From Pectobacterium aquaticum (GTDB lineage Bacteria; Pseudomonadota; Gammaproteobacteria; Enterobacterales; Enterobacteriaceae), in NCBI RefSeq assembly GCF_003382565.3, contig NZ_CP086253.1:682001-746000 (forward strand): DNA of 64,000 nt. Reading direction: 5' to 3'. A model generated the notes under the pieces. That model worked only from the letters and a program-made list of their open reading frames with translations, was not told the origin of the DNA and did no database searches. Positions 39,945-49,464 of the stretch are shown here, piece by piece. A program made the translations under genes and the position numbers. The stretch's first letter is position 1. The number at the start of each line of letters is the position of its first letter.

Positions 39945-41117
39945 ATGAAGTTTGTAGATGAAGCCACAATTCTCGTTGTGGCAGGCGATGGCGGTAACGG
40001 TTGTGTCAGCTTTCGCCGTGAAAAATATATTCCCAACGGCGGTCCGGACGGTGGTGACGGCGGCGACGGCGGCGACGTTTATCTGCTGGCAGACGAAAAC
40101 CTGAACACGCTGATCGACTATCGTTTTGAAAAATCCTTTCGCGCTGAGCGTGGACAAAACGGGCAAAGTCGTGACTGTACGGGTAAACGCGGCAAAGATA
40201 TTACGATTAAAGTCCCTGTTGGTACCCGTGTTCTGGATCAGGGAACTGGCGAAGTGCTGGGCGATATGACGCGCCATCAGCAAAGCTTGATGGTGGCGAA
40301 AGGCGGCTGGCATGGTTTAGGTAACACGCGTTTTAAATCGTCCGTCAACCGTGCTCCTCGCCAGAAAACCAGCGGTACGAAAGGCGAAGAGCGTGAGCTG
40401 ACGCTGGAACTGCTGTTGCTGGCTGACGTGGGCATGCTTGGCCTGCCTAATGCAGGTAAATCGACCTTTATCCGCGCAGTATCAGCAGCAAAGCCGAAAG
40501 TGGCAGATTATCCGTTTACCACGCTGGTGCCTAGCCTTGGTGTTGTCCGTATGGATAGCGAGCAGAGCTTTGTTGTGGCGGATATCCCTGGTTTGATTGA
40601 AGGCGCATCTGAAGGCGCTGGGTTAGGGATTCGTTTCCTGAAACACCTTGAACGCTGCCGTGTTCTGCTGCATTTGGTTGATCTGGCACCGATTGATGAG
40701 TCAGATCCGATTGAAAATGCCAAGATCATTATCAACGAGTTAGAGCAGTATGGCGCTGGCTTGGCAGAAAAACCGCGTTGGCTGGTTTTCAACAAGGTTG
40801 ACTTGATCGATAAGGCTGAAGCGGAAAAACGTGCCAAAGAGATTGCGGCCGCGCTTGGTTGGGATGATAAATACTATCTGATTTCTGCAGCGAACCGTGA
40901 AGGCGTCAACCCACTTTGCTGGGATGTGATGAACTTCCTGAAAGCCAATCCTAAAGTAACGGCGATTGCCGAAAGCGCACCGGAAAAAGTGGAGTTCATG
41001 TGGGATGATTATCACCGCGAACAGCTGGCTGAAATAGAAAAAGAAGCTGAAGAAGAGTGGGATGATGACTGGGACGATGAAGATGATGAAGGCGTTGAAA
41101 TCATCTATCAAAAATAA
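39945..41117 (+). CDS. obgE: Obg-family GTPase ObgE/CgtA
   Basis: 390 residues (E. coli 390) from the ATG at 39945, preceded by GGAGAG; the frame extends five codons upstream without use. The glycine-rich Obg domain is at 1-158 (GGPDGGDGGDGG), the G domain has GLPNAGKS, DIPGL and NKVD motifs, and the C-terminal tail is strongly acidic (EEEWDDDWDDEDDE). Essential for 50S assembly and linked to the stringent response. It ends with a strong terminator shared with dacB. Confidence 0.99.
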   Translation: MKFVDEATILVVAGDGGNGCVSFRREKYIPNGGPDGGDGGDGGDVYLLADENLNTLIDYRFEKSFRAERGQNGQSRDCTGKRGKDITIKVPVGTRVLDQGTGEVLGDMTRHQQSLMVAKGGWHGLGNTRFKSSVNRAPRQKTSGTKGEERELTLELLLLADVGMLGLPNAGKSTFIRAVSAAKPKVADYPFTTLVPSLGVVRMDSEQSFVVADIPGLIEGASEGAGLGIRFLKHLERCRVLLHLVDLAPIDESDPIENAKIIINELEQYGAGLAEKPRWLVFNKVDLIDKAEAEKRAKEIAAALGWDDKYYLISAANREGVNPLCWDVMNFLKANPKVTAIAESAPEKVEFMWDDYHREQLAEIEKEAEEEWDDDWDDEDDEGVEIIYQK

Positions 41118-41148
41118 TTCGTTCTTCTGCTAGTCATGTCTTACATAC

Positions 41149-41179
41149 GCGGGCTTATCCTATCAGGGTAAGCCCGCGT
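41149..41179. terminator. Bidirectional terminator between obgE and dacB
   Basis: CGCGGGCTTA/TAAGCCCGCG with extra inner pairs around a TATCA loop, then TTGTTCTTTT on the plus strand. The genes converge here. Confidence 0.88.
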
Positions 41180-41186
41180 TGTTCTT

Positions 41187-42620
41187 TTAATTGCTCTGGT
41201 AAATATCTTTATAGAGACGGCTTTCAAATCTCACCAGAGGGACGCGACGTGCGCGCTGGTCTTCTGGTGGCACGGCATAGCCGGACAGGAACTGGACGAA
41301 TGCCATGCGCTGGCCGCTCGCGGTAGTAATGAATCCTGCCAGATTATATACGCCCTGCAATGCCCCGGTTTTAGCCGAAACCTTGCCATCGACGCCTGCT
41401 TCATGTAGGCCGCCACGATAACGCAGCGTGCCGTCATAGCCGGAAAGCGGAAGCATCGTGATGTAATTCAGTTCATTATCGTGCTGTGCGATGTACTGCA
41501 AGACCTGCATCATCGTTTCCGGTGAAATCAGGTTATGTCGTGACAGGCCTGAACCATCCACCACAATGCTGTTTCCTAAATCTACACCTGCCTTCTGACG
41601 CAGAATTTGTCGCACGGCATCAGCGCCAGCGCGCCATGTTCCTGGTACGCTAAAACGCTCGTGCCCAATAGTACGAAAGACCGTATCGGCAATCATGTTG
41701 TCTGATTTTTTCAGCATGATAGTGAGCAGGTCGTGCAGCGGAGGCGATTGTGTCTGGGCTAGTACGCTTCCTGCTGGGCCTGGCTGCGTCTGACGGCGAA
41801 GGCTGCCTTTAATACGAATATCTGCCTGCTGTAGCTCATCTTTAACGATAGCGCCGGCATAGCTGGCGCCATCCTGAATCGCGAATGCCAGCGGAAGCGG
41901 CTCTGTGCGCTGAACCAGACAACCTGTAAGCGTAAAGTGATTTAATTCCCCAGGGACTACATCCAATTCGCAATATTGGGTATCGGATGAACCTTTGGCC
42001 AATGTGCGGACTTCGCTGAACATTTGCACTGGATAATAGGATGCAACGCGGATAAACGCATTATCACCCGCTTTAGGCGCACTGTAGAGTGAAACAGAGA
42101 AGCAGTTGCGATCGACAATCGCAGCACTCGGAGGGGCGCTGAAACACTGTGTCATGTCGTTCCAGGGCCAGCCCGGTGCTTTATCGTGACTGGCGAACAC
42201 TGAGGTGTCGATCAGCACATCACCTGCGATTTCTTGTATCCCGCGCTTTCTTAACTCTTGCACCATATTGCGTATTTGCTGGCGTTTAAGCGTAGGATCG
42301 CCGCTAAACCGTACAACGAGATTACCGTTCAGAATACTGTTGGTGACAGGCCCGTGGCTTTCCATCGTGGTGATGAATCGATAATCTGGACCCAATTGTA
42401 GTAATGCAGCTAATGCGGTTATCACCTTTTGCGTACTGGCTGGAAGCGCCATTTGTTGGCTATTGAAGGCCATACTGGGTGTTGTTGCGCCAACTTTTTG
42501 TACCAATAGCGCCAAATTGGCACCATCGGGTAAATATTGGCGATGATCCTCAACAGAAGCTGCATTGGCATGCAGAACAAAAGCGCAGGCAAGTCCGGTA
42601 ACAATCGATGAAAAACGCAT
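41187..42620 (-). CDS. dacB: D-alanyl-D-alanine carboxypeptidase/endopeptidase PBP4
   Basis: 477 residues (E. coli 477). Signal peptide of about 20 residues ending HANA, then the penicillin-binding catalytic motifs: S62-x-x-K65 (ASTQK), SDN in KKSDNMIAD (about 306) and KTG in SAKTGA (about 418). A soluble or loosely attached periplasmic enzyme that trims and cuts peptidoglycan cross-links. Divergent from greA, as in E. coli. Confidence 0.98.
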   Translation of the reverse strand: MRFSSIVTGLACAFVLHANAASVEDHRQYLPDGANLALLVQKVGATTPSMAFNSQQMALPASTQKVITALAALLQLGPDYRFITTMESHGPVTNSILNGNLVVRFSGDPTLKRQQIRNMVQELRKRGIQEIAGDVLIDTSVFASHDKAPGWPWNDMTQCFSAPPSAAIVDRNCFSVSLYSAPKAGDNAFIRVASYYPVQMFSEVRTLAKGSSDTQYCELDVVPGELNHFTLTGCLVQRTEPLPLAFAIQDGASYAGAIVKDELQQADIRIKGSLRRQTQPGPAGSVLAQTQSPPLHDLLTIMLKKSDNMIADTVFRTIGHERFSVPGTWRAGADAVRQILRQKAGVDLGNSIVVDGSGLSRHNLISPETMMQVLQYIAQHDNELNYITMLPLSGYDGTLRYRGGLHEAGVDGKVSAKTGALQGVYNLAGFITTASGQRMAFVQFLSGYAVPPEDQRARRVPLVRFESRLYKDIYQSN

Positions 42621-42689
42621 AATCTCAGCTAATAACGGGGTAACGTGTGGTCATACTACGGCGCAATAAGGTCTAAAGTAAACGATGAC

Positions 42690-42888
42690 CCTCATTGAAC
42701 TCTGGGGTAAAATACGTATCAAAATGCAAAGCCGCTGCTAGCCTGGAAATTTTGTTCCGGGACTGGTTGCTTTTGTTTTATGTCCAGTGAGGACTGGCAC
42801 GTTGCAGAGACTCCGTCGCCTTTGATTTTTAGCGCGTCAGGATGACGATTATTCGAGTCTTACGGACTTTTTTAGAGGTATAGACAAT
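42690..42888 (+). promoter_or_regulatory. greA leader with internal terminator-like hairpin (GraL-like)
   Basis: About 200 non-coding bases precede greA. Just before the ribosome site a short stem AGTCT/GGACT (42856-42868) is followed by TTTTTT (to 42873), a weak intrinsic terminator within the leader. E. coli makes the GraL small RNAs by termination in the greA leader, and this looks like the equivalent; the RNA sequence itself is not obviously conserved by eye. Confidence 0.45.
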
Positions 42889-43368
42889 ATGAAACAATTT
42901 CCGATGACGTTGCGTGGCGCTGAAAAATTGCGCGAAGAGCTTGACCACCTGAAATCTGTGCGTCGACCTGAAATTATTGCCGCGATTGCCGAAGCACGTG
43001 AGCACGGCGATCTGAAAGAAAATGCAGAATATCATGCTGCCCGCGAGCAGCAGGGTTTTTGTGAAGGACGTATTCAAGATATTGAAGCAAAACTGTCTAA
43101 CGCACAGGTTATCGATGTCACGAAAATGTCAGCGAACAACGGGCGTGTTATTTTTGGTGCGACTGTGACGGTGATGAATCTGGATAACGAAGAAGAGCAA
43201 ACCTATCGAATTGTTGGCGATGACGAAGCGGATTTTAAACAGAATCTGATCTCTGTGAATTCCCCTATCGCGCGTGGCCTGATCGGCAAAGAGCAGGATG
43301 ACGTTGTGGTCATCCGTACACCGGGCGGCGACGTGGAATATGAGATCCTGAAGGTCGAATATCTATAA
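42889..43368 (+). CDS. greA: Transcription elongation factor GreA
   Basis: 159 residues (E. coli 158). N-terminal coiled coil with the acidic tip residues (EHGDLKENAEYHAAREQQ, containing D41 and E44 that reach the polymerase active site) and a C-terminal FKBP-like domain. It rescues backtracked RNA polymerase by stimulating transcript cleavage. One residue longer than E. coli owing to an insertion near SANNGRV. Confidence 0.99.
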   Translation: MKQFPMTLRGAEKLREELDHLKSVRRPEIIAAIAEAREHGDLKENAEYHAAREQQGFCEGRIQDIEAKLSNAQVIDVTKMSANNGRVIFGATVTVMNLDNEEEQTYRIVGDDEADFKQNLISVNSPIARGLIGKEQDDVVVIRTPGGDVEYEILKVEYL

Positions 43369-43415
43369 ATTTTGCCGGATTGTTGATTAAAACAGCAAAA
43401 ATTGTAAAGAAAGGA

Positions 43416-43437
43416 AAAAGGCCGCTTGCGGCCTTTT
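43416..43437. terminator. Bidirectional terminator between greA and yhbY
   Basis: AAAAGGCCGC/GCGGCCTTTT with a two-base nominal loop (four bases once closing pairs open), flanked by A-rich and T-rich sequence (CTTTTCC on the minus strand). Confidence 0.9.
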
Positions 43438-43496
43438 CTCTAACCGATAGGCGTGGCACCTTTCCGTTAAAACCGAGTATCCTGAAATAAAAAGTG

Positions 43497-43790
43497 TTAT
43501 CGTGGTAACACAATTTTACGTTCTTTTGCAGGCCGGTAGAGTACCAACGTATGGCCGATAACCTGAACGTTAGCGGCACCCGTTTCACGAACAATTGCCT
43601 CCACGATCAAGGCCTTGGTTTCGCGATCTTCTGTCGCTACTTTTATCTTGATCAGCTCGTGATGTGCCAATGCTTGTTCGATCTCAGCCAGAACACCTTC
43701 GGTGAGACCGTTATTGCCCAGCATGACAACCGGTTTTAACGGATGTGCCAAGCCTTTCAGGTGTTGTTTTTGTTTATTACTTAGGTTCAT
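43497..43790 (-). CDS. yhbY: CRM-domain RNA-binding protein YhbY
   Basis: 97 residues (E. coli 97). Single CRM domain, with LKGLAHPLKPVVMLGNNGLTEGV, including the GxxG-like loop, and a closing VIGHTLVLYRPAK. Associates with pre-50S ribosomes. Divergent from rlmE, as in E. coli. Confidence 0.97.
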   Translation of the reverse strand: MNLSNKQKQHLKGLAHPLKPVVMLGNNGLTEGVLAEIEQALAHHELIKIKVATEDRETKALIVEAIVRETGAANVQVIGHTLVLYRPAKERKIVLPR

Positions 43791-43934
43791 TGTCTTTTTT
43801 ACTTAGGTTGGGATTGAAAACGGGTCATTCTACCGCCATCTCATAATTATAACCAATTTGACTGCTCTGATTGGTAATATGTGAGAAGTTTCTCCCCACA
43901 CACGAGCGTGTTACTGAGAATAGTTGGAAAATCG

Positions 43935-44564
43935 ATGGCGAATAAAAAGCGTTCTGCAAGTTCCAGTCGCTGGTTGCAGGAACACTTTAGCGATAAATAT
44001 GTGCTGCAGGCCCAGAAAAAAGGGCTGCGCTCACGTGCTTGGTTTAAACTTGACGAAATACAGCAAGGCGACAAACTGTTTAAACCCGGTATGACAGTTG
44101 TGGATTTAGGCGCAGCACCTGGCGGCTGGTCACAGTATGTGGTCACGCAAATAGGTGGAAATGGTCGAATTATCGCGTGTGATATTTTACCGATGGATCC
44201 GATTGTCGGCGTCGATTTCCTGCAAGGGGACTTTCGTGATGAACTGGTCCTCAAAGCCTTGCTCGAAAGGGTTGGCGATAGCAAAGTTCAGGTGGTGATG
44301 TCTGACATGGCCCCTAACATGAGTGGTACTCCAGCTGTTGATATTCCGAAGTCGATGTATCTGGTTGAATTAGCACTTGATATGTGTCGAGATGTATTAG
44401 CACCAGGCGGAAGTTTCCTGGTGAAAGTGTTTCAGGGAGAAGGTTTTGATGAATACCTGCGGGAAATTCGCTCCCTGTTTACGAAAGTGAAAATTCGTAA
44501 ACCAGACGCCTCACGTGCTCGGTCTCGTGAAGTGTATATTGTAGCGACAGGGCGCAAACTGTAG
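43935..44564 (+). CDS. rlmE: 23S rRNA 2'-O-ribose U2552 methyltransferase
   Basis: 209 residues (E. coli 209) from the ATG at 43935 (MANKKRSASSSRWLQEH); the frame runs further upstream but without conservation. SAM motif DLGAAPGGW and the K-D-K catalytic set (K38, D124 in MSDMAPNMSG, K164 in LVKVFQGEG). A heat-shock enzyme that methylates the A loop of 23S rRNA. Upstream of ftsH in one operon. Confidence 0.98.
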   Translation: MANKKRSASSSRWLQEHFSDKYVLQAQKKGLRSRAWFKLDEIQQGDKLFKPGMTVVDLGAAPGGWSQYVVTQIGGNGRIIACDILPMDPIVGVDFLQGDFRDELVLKALLERVGDSKVQVVMSDMAPNMSGTPAVDIPKSMYLVELALDMCRDVLAPGGSFLVKVFQGEGFDEYLREIRSLFTKVKIRKPDASRARSREVYIVATGRKL

Positions 44565-44611
44565 TACCCTAACGCTGTTTTTTAACACAGTTGTAATATG
44601 AGGTTAATCCC

Positions 44612-46561
44612 TTGAGTGACATGGCGAAAAACCTAATTCTCTGGTTAGTCATCGCAGTGGTGTTGATGTCTGTTTTCCAGAGCTTTGGGCCCAGCGAGTC
44701 GAATGGCCGTAGGGTGGATTATTCAACCTTCTTGACTGAAGTGAATCAGGATCAGGTCCGTGAAGCACGTATTAACGGGCGTGAGATAAGTGTTATCAAA
44801 AAAGACAGCAACAGATACACGACTTATATTCCTGTCAATGACCCCAAGCTACTGGATAACCTGCTAACGAAGAACGTGAAAGTCGTTGGTGAGCCGCCGG
44901 AAGAACCGAGCTTGCTGGCTTCTATCTTTATTTCTTGGTTCCCGATGCTGTTACTGATTGGCGTTTGGATCTTCTTCATGCGTCAAATGCAAGGCGGCGG
45001 CGGTAAAGGTGCCATGTCCTTCGGCAAGAGCAAAGCGCGCATGCTGACTGAAGATCAGATCAAGACGACGTTTGCTGATGTAGCGGGTTGTGACGAAGCG
45101 AAGGAAGAGGTTAGCGAACTGGTCGAGTACCTGCGCGAGCCTAGCCGTTTCCAGAAACTGGGCGGTAAAATTCCAAAAGGCATTCTGATGGTCGGCCCGC
45201 CGGGAACAGGTAAAACGCTGCTGGCAAAAGCGATTGCCGGTGAAGCGAAAGTGCCTTTCTTTACGATTTCCGGTTCTGACTTCGTTGAAATGTTTGTCGG
45301 TGTCGGTGCTTCTCGTGTCCGTGACATGTTCGAACAGGCGAAGAAAGCCGCGCCTTGTATCATCTTTATCGATGAAATCGACGCCGTTGGCCGTCAGCGT
45401 GGCGCAGGTCTGGGCGGTGGTCACGATGAACGTGAACAAACGCTGAACCAAATGCTGGTTGAGATGGACGGATTTGAAGGCAACGAGGGCATTATTGTCA
45501 TCGCCGCAACTAACCGCCCTGATGTTCTTGACCCCGCGCTGTTGCGTCCAGGTCGTTTTGACCGTCAGGTTGTGGTTGGCCTGCCAGATGTTCGCGGTCG
45601 TGAGCAGATTCTGAAAGTTCACATGCGTCGCGTACCGCTGTCTCCAGATATTGATGCGTCAGTGATTGCACGTGGTACGCCAGGCTTCTCTGGTGCAGAT
45701 TTGGCTAACCTGGTTAACGAAGCCGCATTGTTCTCCGCTCGTGGTAACAAACGCGTTGTTTCGATGGTCGAATTTGAGAAAGCGAAAGACAAAATCATGA
45801 TGGGTGCAGAGCGCCGTTCCATGGTTATGACTGAGAAGCAGAAAGAATCGACGGCGTATCATGAAGCTGGGCATGCGATCATTGGTCGCCTGGTGCCAGA
45901 ACACGATCCGGTTCATAAAGTGACGATCATTCCGCGTGGTCGTGCGCTGGGGGTGACGTTCTTCCTGCCTGAAGGCGATGCGATCAGCGCCAGCCGTCAG
46001 AAGCTGGAAAGCCAGATCTCTACGCTGTACGGGGGTCGACTGGCCGAAGAAATTATTTATGGCGTGGAGCATGTTTCTACGGGCGCGTCCAATGACATCA
46101 AAGTGGCAACTTCGATTGCTCGTAACATGGTGACGCAGTGGGGCTTCTCTGAAAAACTCGGTCCGTTGCTCTATGCGGAAGAAGAGGGTGAGGTATTCCT
46201 CGGTCGTTCTGTGGCAAAAGCCAAGCACATGTCAGATGAAACCGCGCGTATTATCGATCAGGAAGTAAAATCGCTGATTGAACGTAACTATGTGCGTGCT
46301 CGTGAACTGTTGATGGCAAACATGGATATTCTTCACTCAATGAAAGATGCATTGATGAAGTATGAAACCATTGATGCGCCGCAGATCGATGACCTGATGG
46401 GACGTAAGAAAGAAGTACGTCCGCCAGCCGGTTGGGAAGCGTCTCGTTCTGACAACGATTCTGGTAACGGTGGCGGTACACCTAAAGCCCCTACGCCAGT
46501 GGATGAGCCGCAGACGCCTAATCCTGGTAATACGATGTCTGAGCAAGTGGACGACAAATAA
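44612..46561 (+). CDS. ftsH: ATP-dependent zinc metalloprotease FtsH
   Basis: 649 residues from the TTG at 44612, which has GAGG at proper spacing; the ATG at 44621 gives the 646-residue form starting MAKNLILW. Two membrane segments (about 8-24 and 102-123), AAA ATPase with Walker A GPPGTGKT and Walker B IIFIDEID, second region of homology, and zinc site HEAGH (H417, H421 from TTG). It degrades sigma-32, LpxC, SecY and other membrane proteins. Ends with the typical Gly/Pro-rich tail (TPVDEPQTPNPGNTMSEQ). Confidence 0.99.
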   Translation: MSDMAKNLILWLVIAVVLMSVFQSFGPSESNGRRVDYSTFLTEVNQDQVREARINGREISVIKKDSNRYTTYIPVNDPKLLDNLLTKNVKVVGEPPEEPSLLASIFISWFPMLLLIGVWIFFMRQMQGGGGKGAMSFGKSKARMLTEDQIKTTFADVAGCDEAKEEVSELVEYLREPSRFQKLGGKIPKGILMVGPPGTGKTLLAKAIAGEAKVPFFTISGSDFVEMFVGVGASRVRDMFEQAKKAAPCIIFIDEIDAVGRQRGAGLGGGHDEREQTLNQMLVEMDGFEGNEGIIVIAATNRPDVLDPALLRPGRFDRQVVVGLPDVRGREQILKVHMRRVPLSPDIDASVIARGTPGFSGADLANLVNEAALFSARGNKRVVSMVEFEKAKDKIMMGAERRSMVMTEKQKESTAYHEAGHAIIGRLVPEHDPVHKVTIIPRGRALGVTFFLPEGDAISASRQKLESQISTLYGGRLAEEIIYGVEHVSTGASNDIKVATSIARNMVTQWGFSEKLGPLLYAEEEGEVFLGRSVAKAKHMSDETARIIDQEVKSLIERNYVRARELLMANMDILHSMKDALMKYETIDAPQIDDLMGRKKEVRPPAGWEASRSDNDSGNGGGTPKAPTPVDEPQTPNPGNTMSEQVDDK

Positions 46562-46593
46562 TCCCCCTGCGATTCATATCTGTAACTTACGAA

Positions 46594-46618
46594 ACCCCAG
46601 CTCATGCTGGGGTTTTTT
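46594..46618 (+). terminator. Terminator after ftsH
   Basis: ACCCCAGC/GCTGGGGT with a TCAT loop, then TTTTT. Located 32 bases after the ftsH stop; folP begins 60 bases on, so read-through or a separate promoter feeds folP-glmM. Confidence 0.92.
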
Positions 46619-46678
46619 ACTGGGAGTGTTCTTCGAACCACATTTCATGCTAACTACACCAGACTGCGGAGGTAAATC

Positions 46679-47512
46679 ATGCAACTGGTCGCCAGAGACT
46701 CAACGCTGGATCTTTCCTGCCCACACATCATGGGTATTCTTAACGTCACGCCGGACTCTTTTTCCGATGGCGGTAAACACAACAAGCTCGATGCGGCATT
46801 ACTGCACGTTCAGGAGATGGTTACCGCGGGGGCGACCCTGATCGATATTGGCGGTGAATCGACACGCCCCGGTGCGGTTGAGGTAAGTACGGAAGAAGAG
46901 CTGGACCGTGTGGTGCCCGCGGTTGAAGCCATTGCTAAACGCTTTGACGTATGGATATCGGTCGATACGTCAAAGCCTGAAGTGATGACGGCGTCGGCGA
47001 AGGCGGGGGCACATCTGATTAATGATATTCGCGCTTTGCAAGAACCCGGCGCTCTGGAGGCGGCCGCAGCTACAGGTTTACCAGTCTGCCTGATGCACAT
47101 GCAAGGTATGCCGAGAACCATGCAGCACAAACCGCATTATGATGACCTGATGCAGGACATTGGCGATTTCTTGCAGCAGCAGATTGATCGCTGTGTGAAT
47201 GCTAATATTCCGAAAAGTAAGCTATTGCTGGATCCTGGGTTCGGATTCGGTAAGAATCTTGCCCATAATTATGCGCTTCTGGCTCGCCTGAGCGAGTTAC
47301 ATCGTTTTGAACTGCCTCTTCTGGTTGGCATGTCGAGGAAATCCATGATTGGACAGATCCTCAACGTACCGCCTGCGCAGCGTGTTCATGGCAGCGTCGC
47401 TTGTGCGGTGATCGCGGCGATGCAGGGGGCGCAGATTATTCGCGTTCACGATGTTAAAGAAACGGCTGATGCTATGCGCATTGTTGAGGCCACCCTTTCT
47501 GCGAAGGAATGA
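46679..47512 (+). CDS. folP: Dihydropteroate synthase
   Basis: 277 residues (E. coli 282). Conserved MGILNVTPDSFSDGG loop 1, DIGGESTRPG loop 2, ISVDTSKP, LLDPGFGFGKN and MSRKSMIG pterin/sulfa-site motifs. It condenses p-aminobenzoate with 6-hydroxymethyl-dihydropterin pyrophosphate in folate synthesis and is the sulfonamide target. Wild-type-like loops; no resistance insertions seen. Its stop is just before the glmM start. Confidence 0.98.
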   Translation: MQLVARDSTLDLSCPHIMGILNVTPDSFSDGGKHNKLDAALLHVQEMVTAGATLIDIGGESTRPGAVEVSTEEELDRVVPAVEAIAKRFDVWISVDTSKPEVMTASAKAGAHLINDIRALQEPGALEAAAATGLPVCLMHMQGMPRTMQHKPHYDDLMQDIGDFLQQQIDRCVNANIPKSKLLLDPGFGFGKNLAHNYALLARLSELHRFELPLLVGMSRKSMIGQILNVPPAQRVHGSVACAVIAAMQGAQIIRVHDVKETADAMRIVEATLSAKE

Positions 47513-47520
47513 AAAACGAG

Positions 47521-48858
47521 ATGAGTAACCGCAAATATTTTGGTACCGATGGTATACGTGGCAAGGTTGGTGATACGCCGATTACCCCTGATTTTGTACT
47601 TAAACTGGGCTGGGCTGCGGGGAAAGTGCTAGCTCGGCATGGTTCGCGTAAAATTATTATCGGCAAAGATACCCGTATTTCTGGCTATATGCTGGAGTCT
47701 GCATTGGAAGCTGGGCTGGCAGCCGCCGGTTTATCGGCTTCTTTTACTGGCCCGATGCCTACGCCTGCGGTTGCTTACCTTACCCGCACGTTTCGTGCTG
47801 AAGCGGGTATCGTGATTTCGGCTTCTCACAATCCTTATTACGACAACGGTATTAAATTCTTCTCGATTGACGGCACCAAGCTGCCAGATGAAGTAGAAGA
47901 AGCAATCGAAGCTGAACTGGAAAAACCACTGACGTGCGTTGAGTCCTCAGAGTTAGGTAAAGCCAGCCGCATTGTTGACGCTGCCGGACGCTACATCGAA
48001 TTTTGCAAAGGAACGTTCCCGAGCGAACTTAGCCTTAATGGCTTAAAGATTGTCGTCGATTGCGCCAATGGCGCTACCTATCATATCGCCCCTAGCGTAT
48101 TGCGCGAGCTTGGCGCTAAAGTCATCGCGATTGGCTGTGAGCCAGATGGCATGAACATCAATGAAGAATGCGGAGCGACGGATGTCAGGCAGCTACAGGC
48201 GCGTGTGCTCGCTGAAAAAGCGGACGTTGGTCTGGCATTTGACGGCGATGGCGATCGGCTCATCATGGTCGACCATTTAGGCAACAAGGTCGATGGCGAT
48301 CAGATTCTGTATATCATCGCTCGCGAAGGTTTACGCCAAGGGCAACTACGCGGTGGCGCGGTGGGCACGCTGATGAGTAACATGGGGCTTGAGGTGGCGT
48401 TAAAGCAACTGGGTATCCCGTTCGCTCGTGCAAAAGTGGGTGACCGCTATGTCTTAGAAATGATGCAGGCAAAAGGGTGGCGCATCGGGGCAGAAAACTC
48501 CGGTCATGTGATCCTGCTGGACAAAACCACGACGGGCGATGGTGTGATTGCCGGTTTGCAAGTCCTTACCGCGATAGTGAAAAACCATATGAGCCTGCAT
48601 GATTTATGCAGCGGTATGAAGCTGTTTCCACAGATTCTGGTCAATGTGCGGTTTACGGGGGAACACGATCCGCTGGAAGACAAAAATGTGCAGCAGATTA
48701 CGCAGGATGTGGAAAAAGAATTGGCTGGACGCGGACGGGTATTGCTGCGTAAATCCGGCACTGAGCCACTCATCCGCGTTATGGTTGAGGGGGAACATGA
48801 AGAGACGGTAATCGCGTTGGCAAATCGTATTGCCGATGCGGTAAAAGCCGTCGGTTGA
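47521..48858 (+). CDS. glmM: Phosphoglucosamine mutase
   Basis: 445 residues (E. coli 445) from the ATG at 47521 (MSNRKYFGTDGIRG); an ATG at 47509 adds four residues. Active-site serine in ISASHNPYYDNG (S102), metal-binding DGDGDR, and the C-terminal phosphate loop RKSGTEPLIRVM. It converts glucosamine-6-phosphate to glucosamine-1-phosphate for peptidoglycan and LPS. Followed by a terminator. Confidence 0.98.
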   Translation: MSNRKYFGTDGIRGKVGDTPITPDFVLKLGWAAGKVLARHGSRKIIIGKDTRISGYMLESALEAGLAAAGLSASFTGPMPTPAVAYLTRTFRAEAGIVISASHNPYYDNGIKFFSIDGTKLPDEVEEAIEAELEKPLTCVESSELGKASRIVDAAGRYIEFCKGTFPSELSLNGLKIVVDCANGATYHIAPSVLRELGAKVIAIGCEPDGMNINEECGATDVRQLQARVLAEKADVGLAFDGDGDRLIMVDHLGNKVDGDQILYIIAREGLRQGQLRGGAVGTLMSNMGLEVALKQLGIPFARAKVGDRYVLEMMQAKGWRIGAENSGHVILLDKTTTGDGVIAGLQVLTAIVKNHMSLHDLCSGMKLFPQILVNVRFTGEHDPLEDKNVQQITQDVEKELAGRGRVLLRKSGTEPLIRVMVEGEHEETVIALANRIADAVKAVG

Positions 48859-48890
48859 AGGTTTTTTTGATTAGCCAATCAGGTATATAA

Positions 48891-48932
48891 GGCTTTCGAT
48901 AGGTATCTTGCGTCGAAAGCCGCTGTTTTTTT
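48891..48932 (+). terminator. Terminator after folP-glmM
   Basis: GGCTTTCGA (48891-48899) pairs with TCGAAAGCC (48913-48921), loop of 13 bases, then GCTGTTTTTTT. Confidence 0.88.
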
Positions 48933-49107
48933 CTGCAATCAACCTGTGTTGACCAAATTACCCTTGCGTACGTTACATCCTTTGGTTAGTATTCAAATCC
49001 GCTTGATAAGGGATGTTCTACGCCCTGTTTAGCGGAATGACACGCGGTTTACCGCCAGAATATAGCATCTCCATAAATCATGGAGAAAACGGTTAACGGG
49101 TACGACT

Positions 49108-49440
49108 ATGTACGAAGCTCTATTAGTAATTTTCCTGTTAGTATCGATCGGGCTAGTTGCTTTGATCATGCTTCAGCAGGGTAAAGGTGCTGATATGGGG
49201 GCCTCGTTCGGAGCAGGTGCTTCTGCCACTTTGTTCGGTTCGGGCGGCTCTGGTAATTTCATGACCCGCATGACAGCAATACTGGCGAGCCTGTTCTTCG
49301 TTATTAGTCTCATTCTGGGCAACTTAAGTTCGCTGCAGAAAAGAGGCGGAACATGGGACAACCTGAACCAGCCAGAAAAAGCGGAGCAAACGACAACGCC
49401 TGCTGCGCCTTCAACGCCGGTGAGTGACATTCCGAAGTAA
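49108..49440 (+). CDS. secG: Preprotein translocase subunit SecG
   Basis: 110 residues (E. coli 110). Two membrane segments (about 2-22 and 52-72) around the cytoplasmic loop MLQQGKGADMGASFGAGASATLFG, with a Pro/Thr-rich tail. SecG helps SecYE-SecA translocation by topology cycling. Upstream of leuU as in E. coli. Confidence 0.98.
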   Translation: MYEALLVIFLLVSIGLVALIMLQQGKGADMGASFGAGASATLFGSGGSGNFMTRMTAILASLFFVISLILGNLSSLQKRGGTWDNLNQPEKAEQTTTPAAPSTPVSDIPK

Positions 49441-49464
49441 GCGTTTTAAATCAGCGATTGTGAT

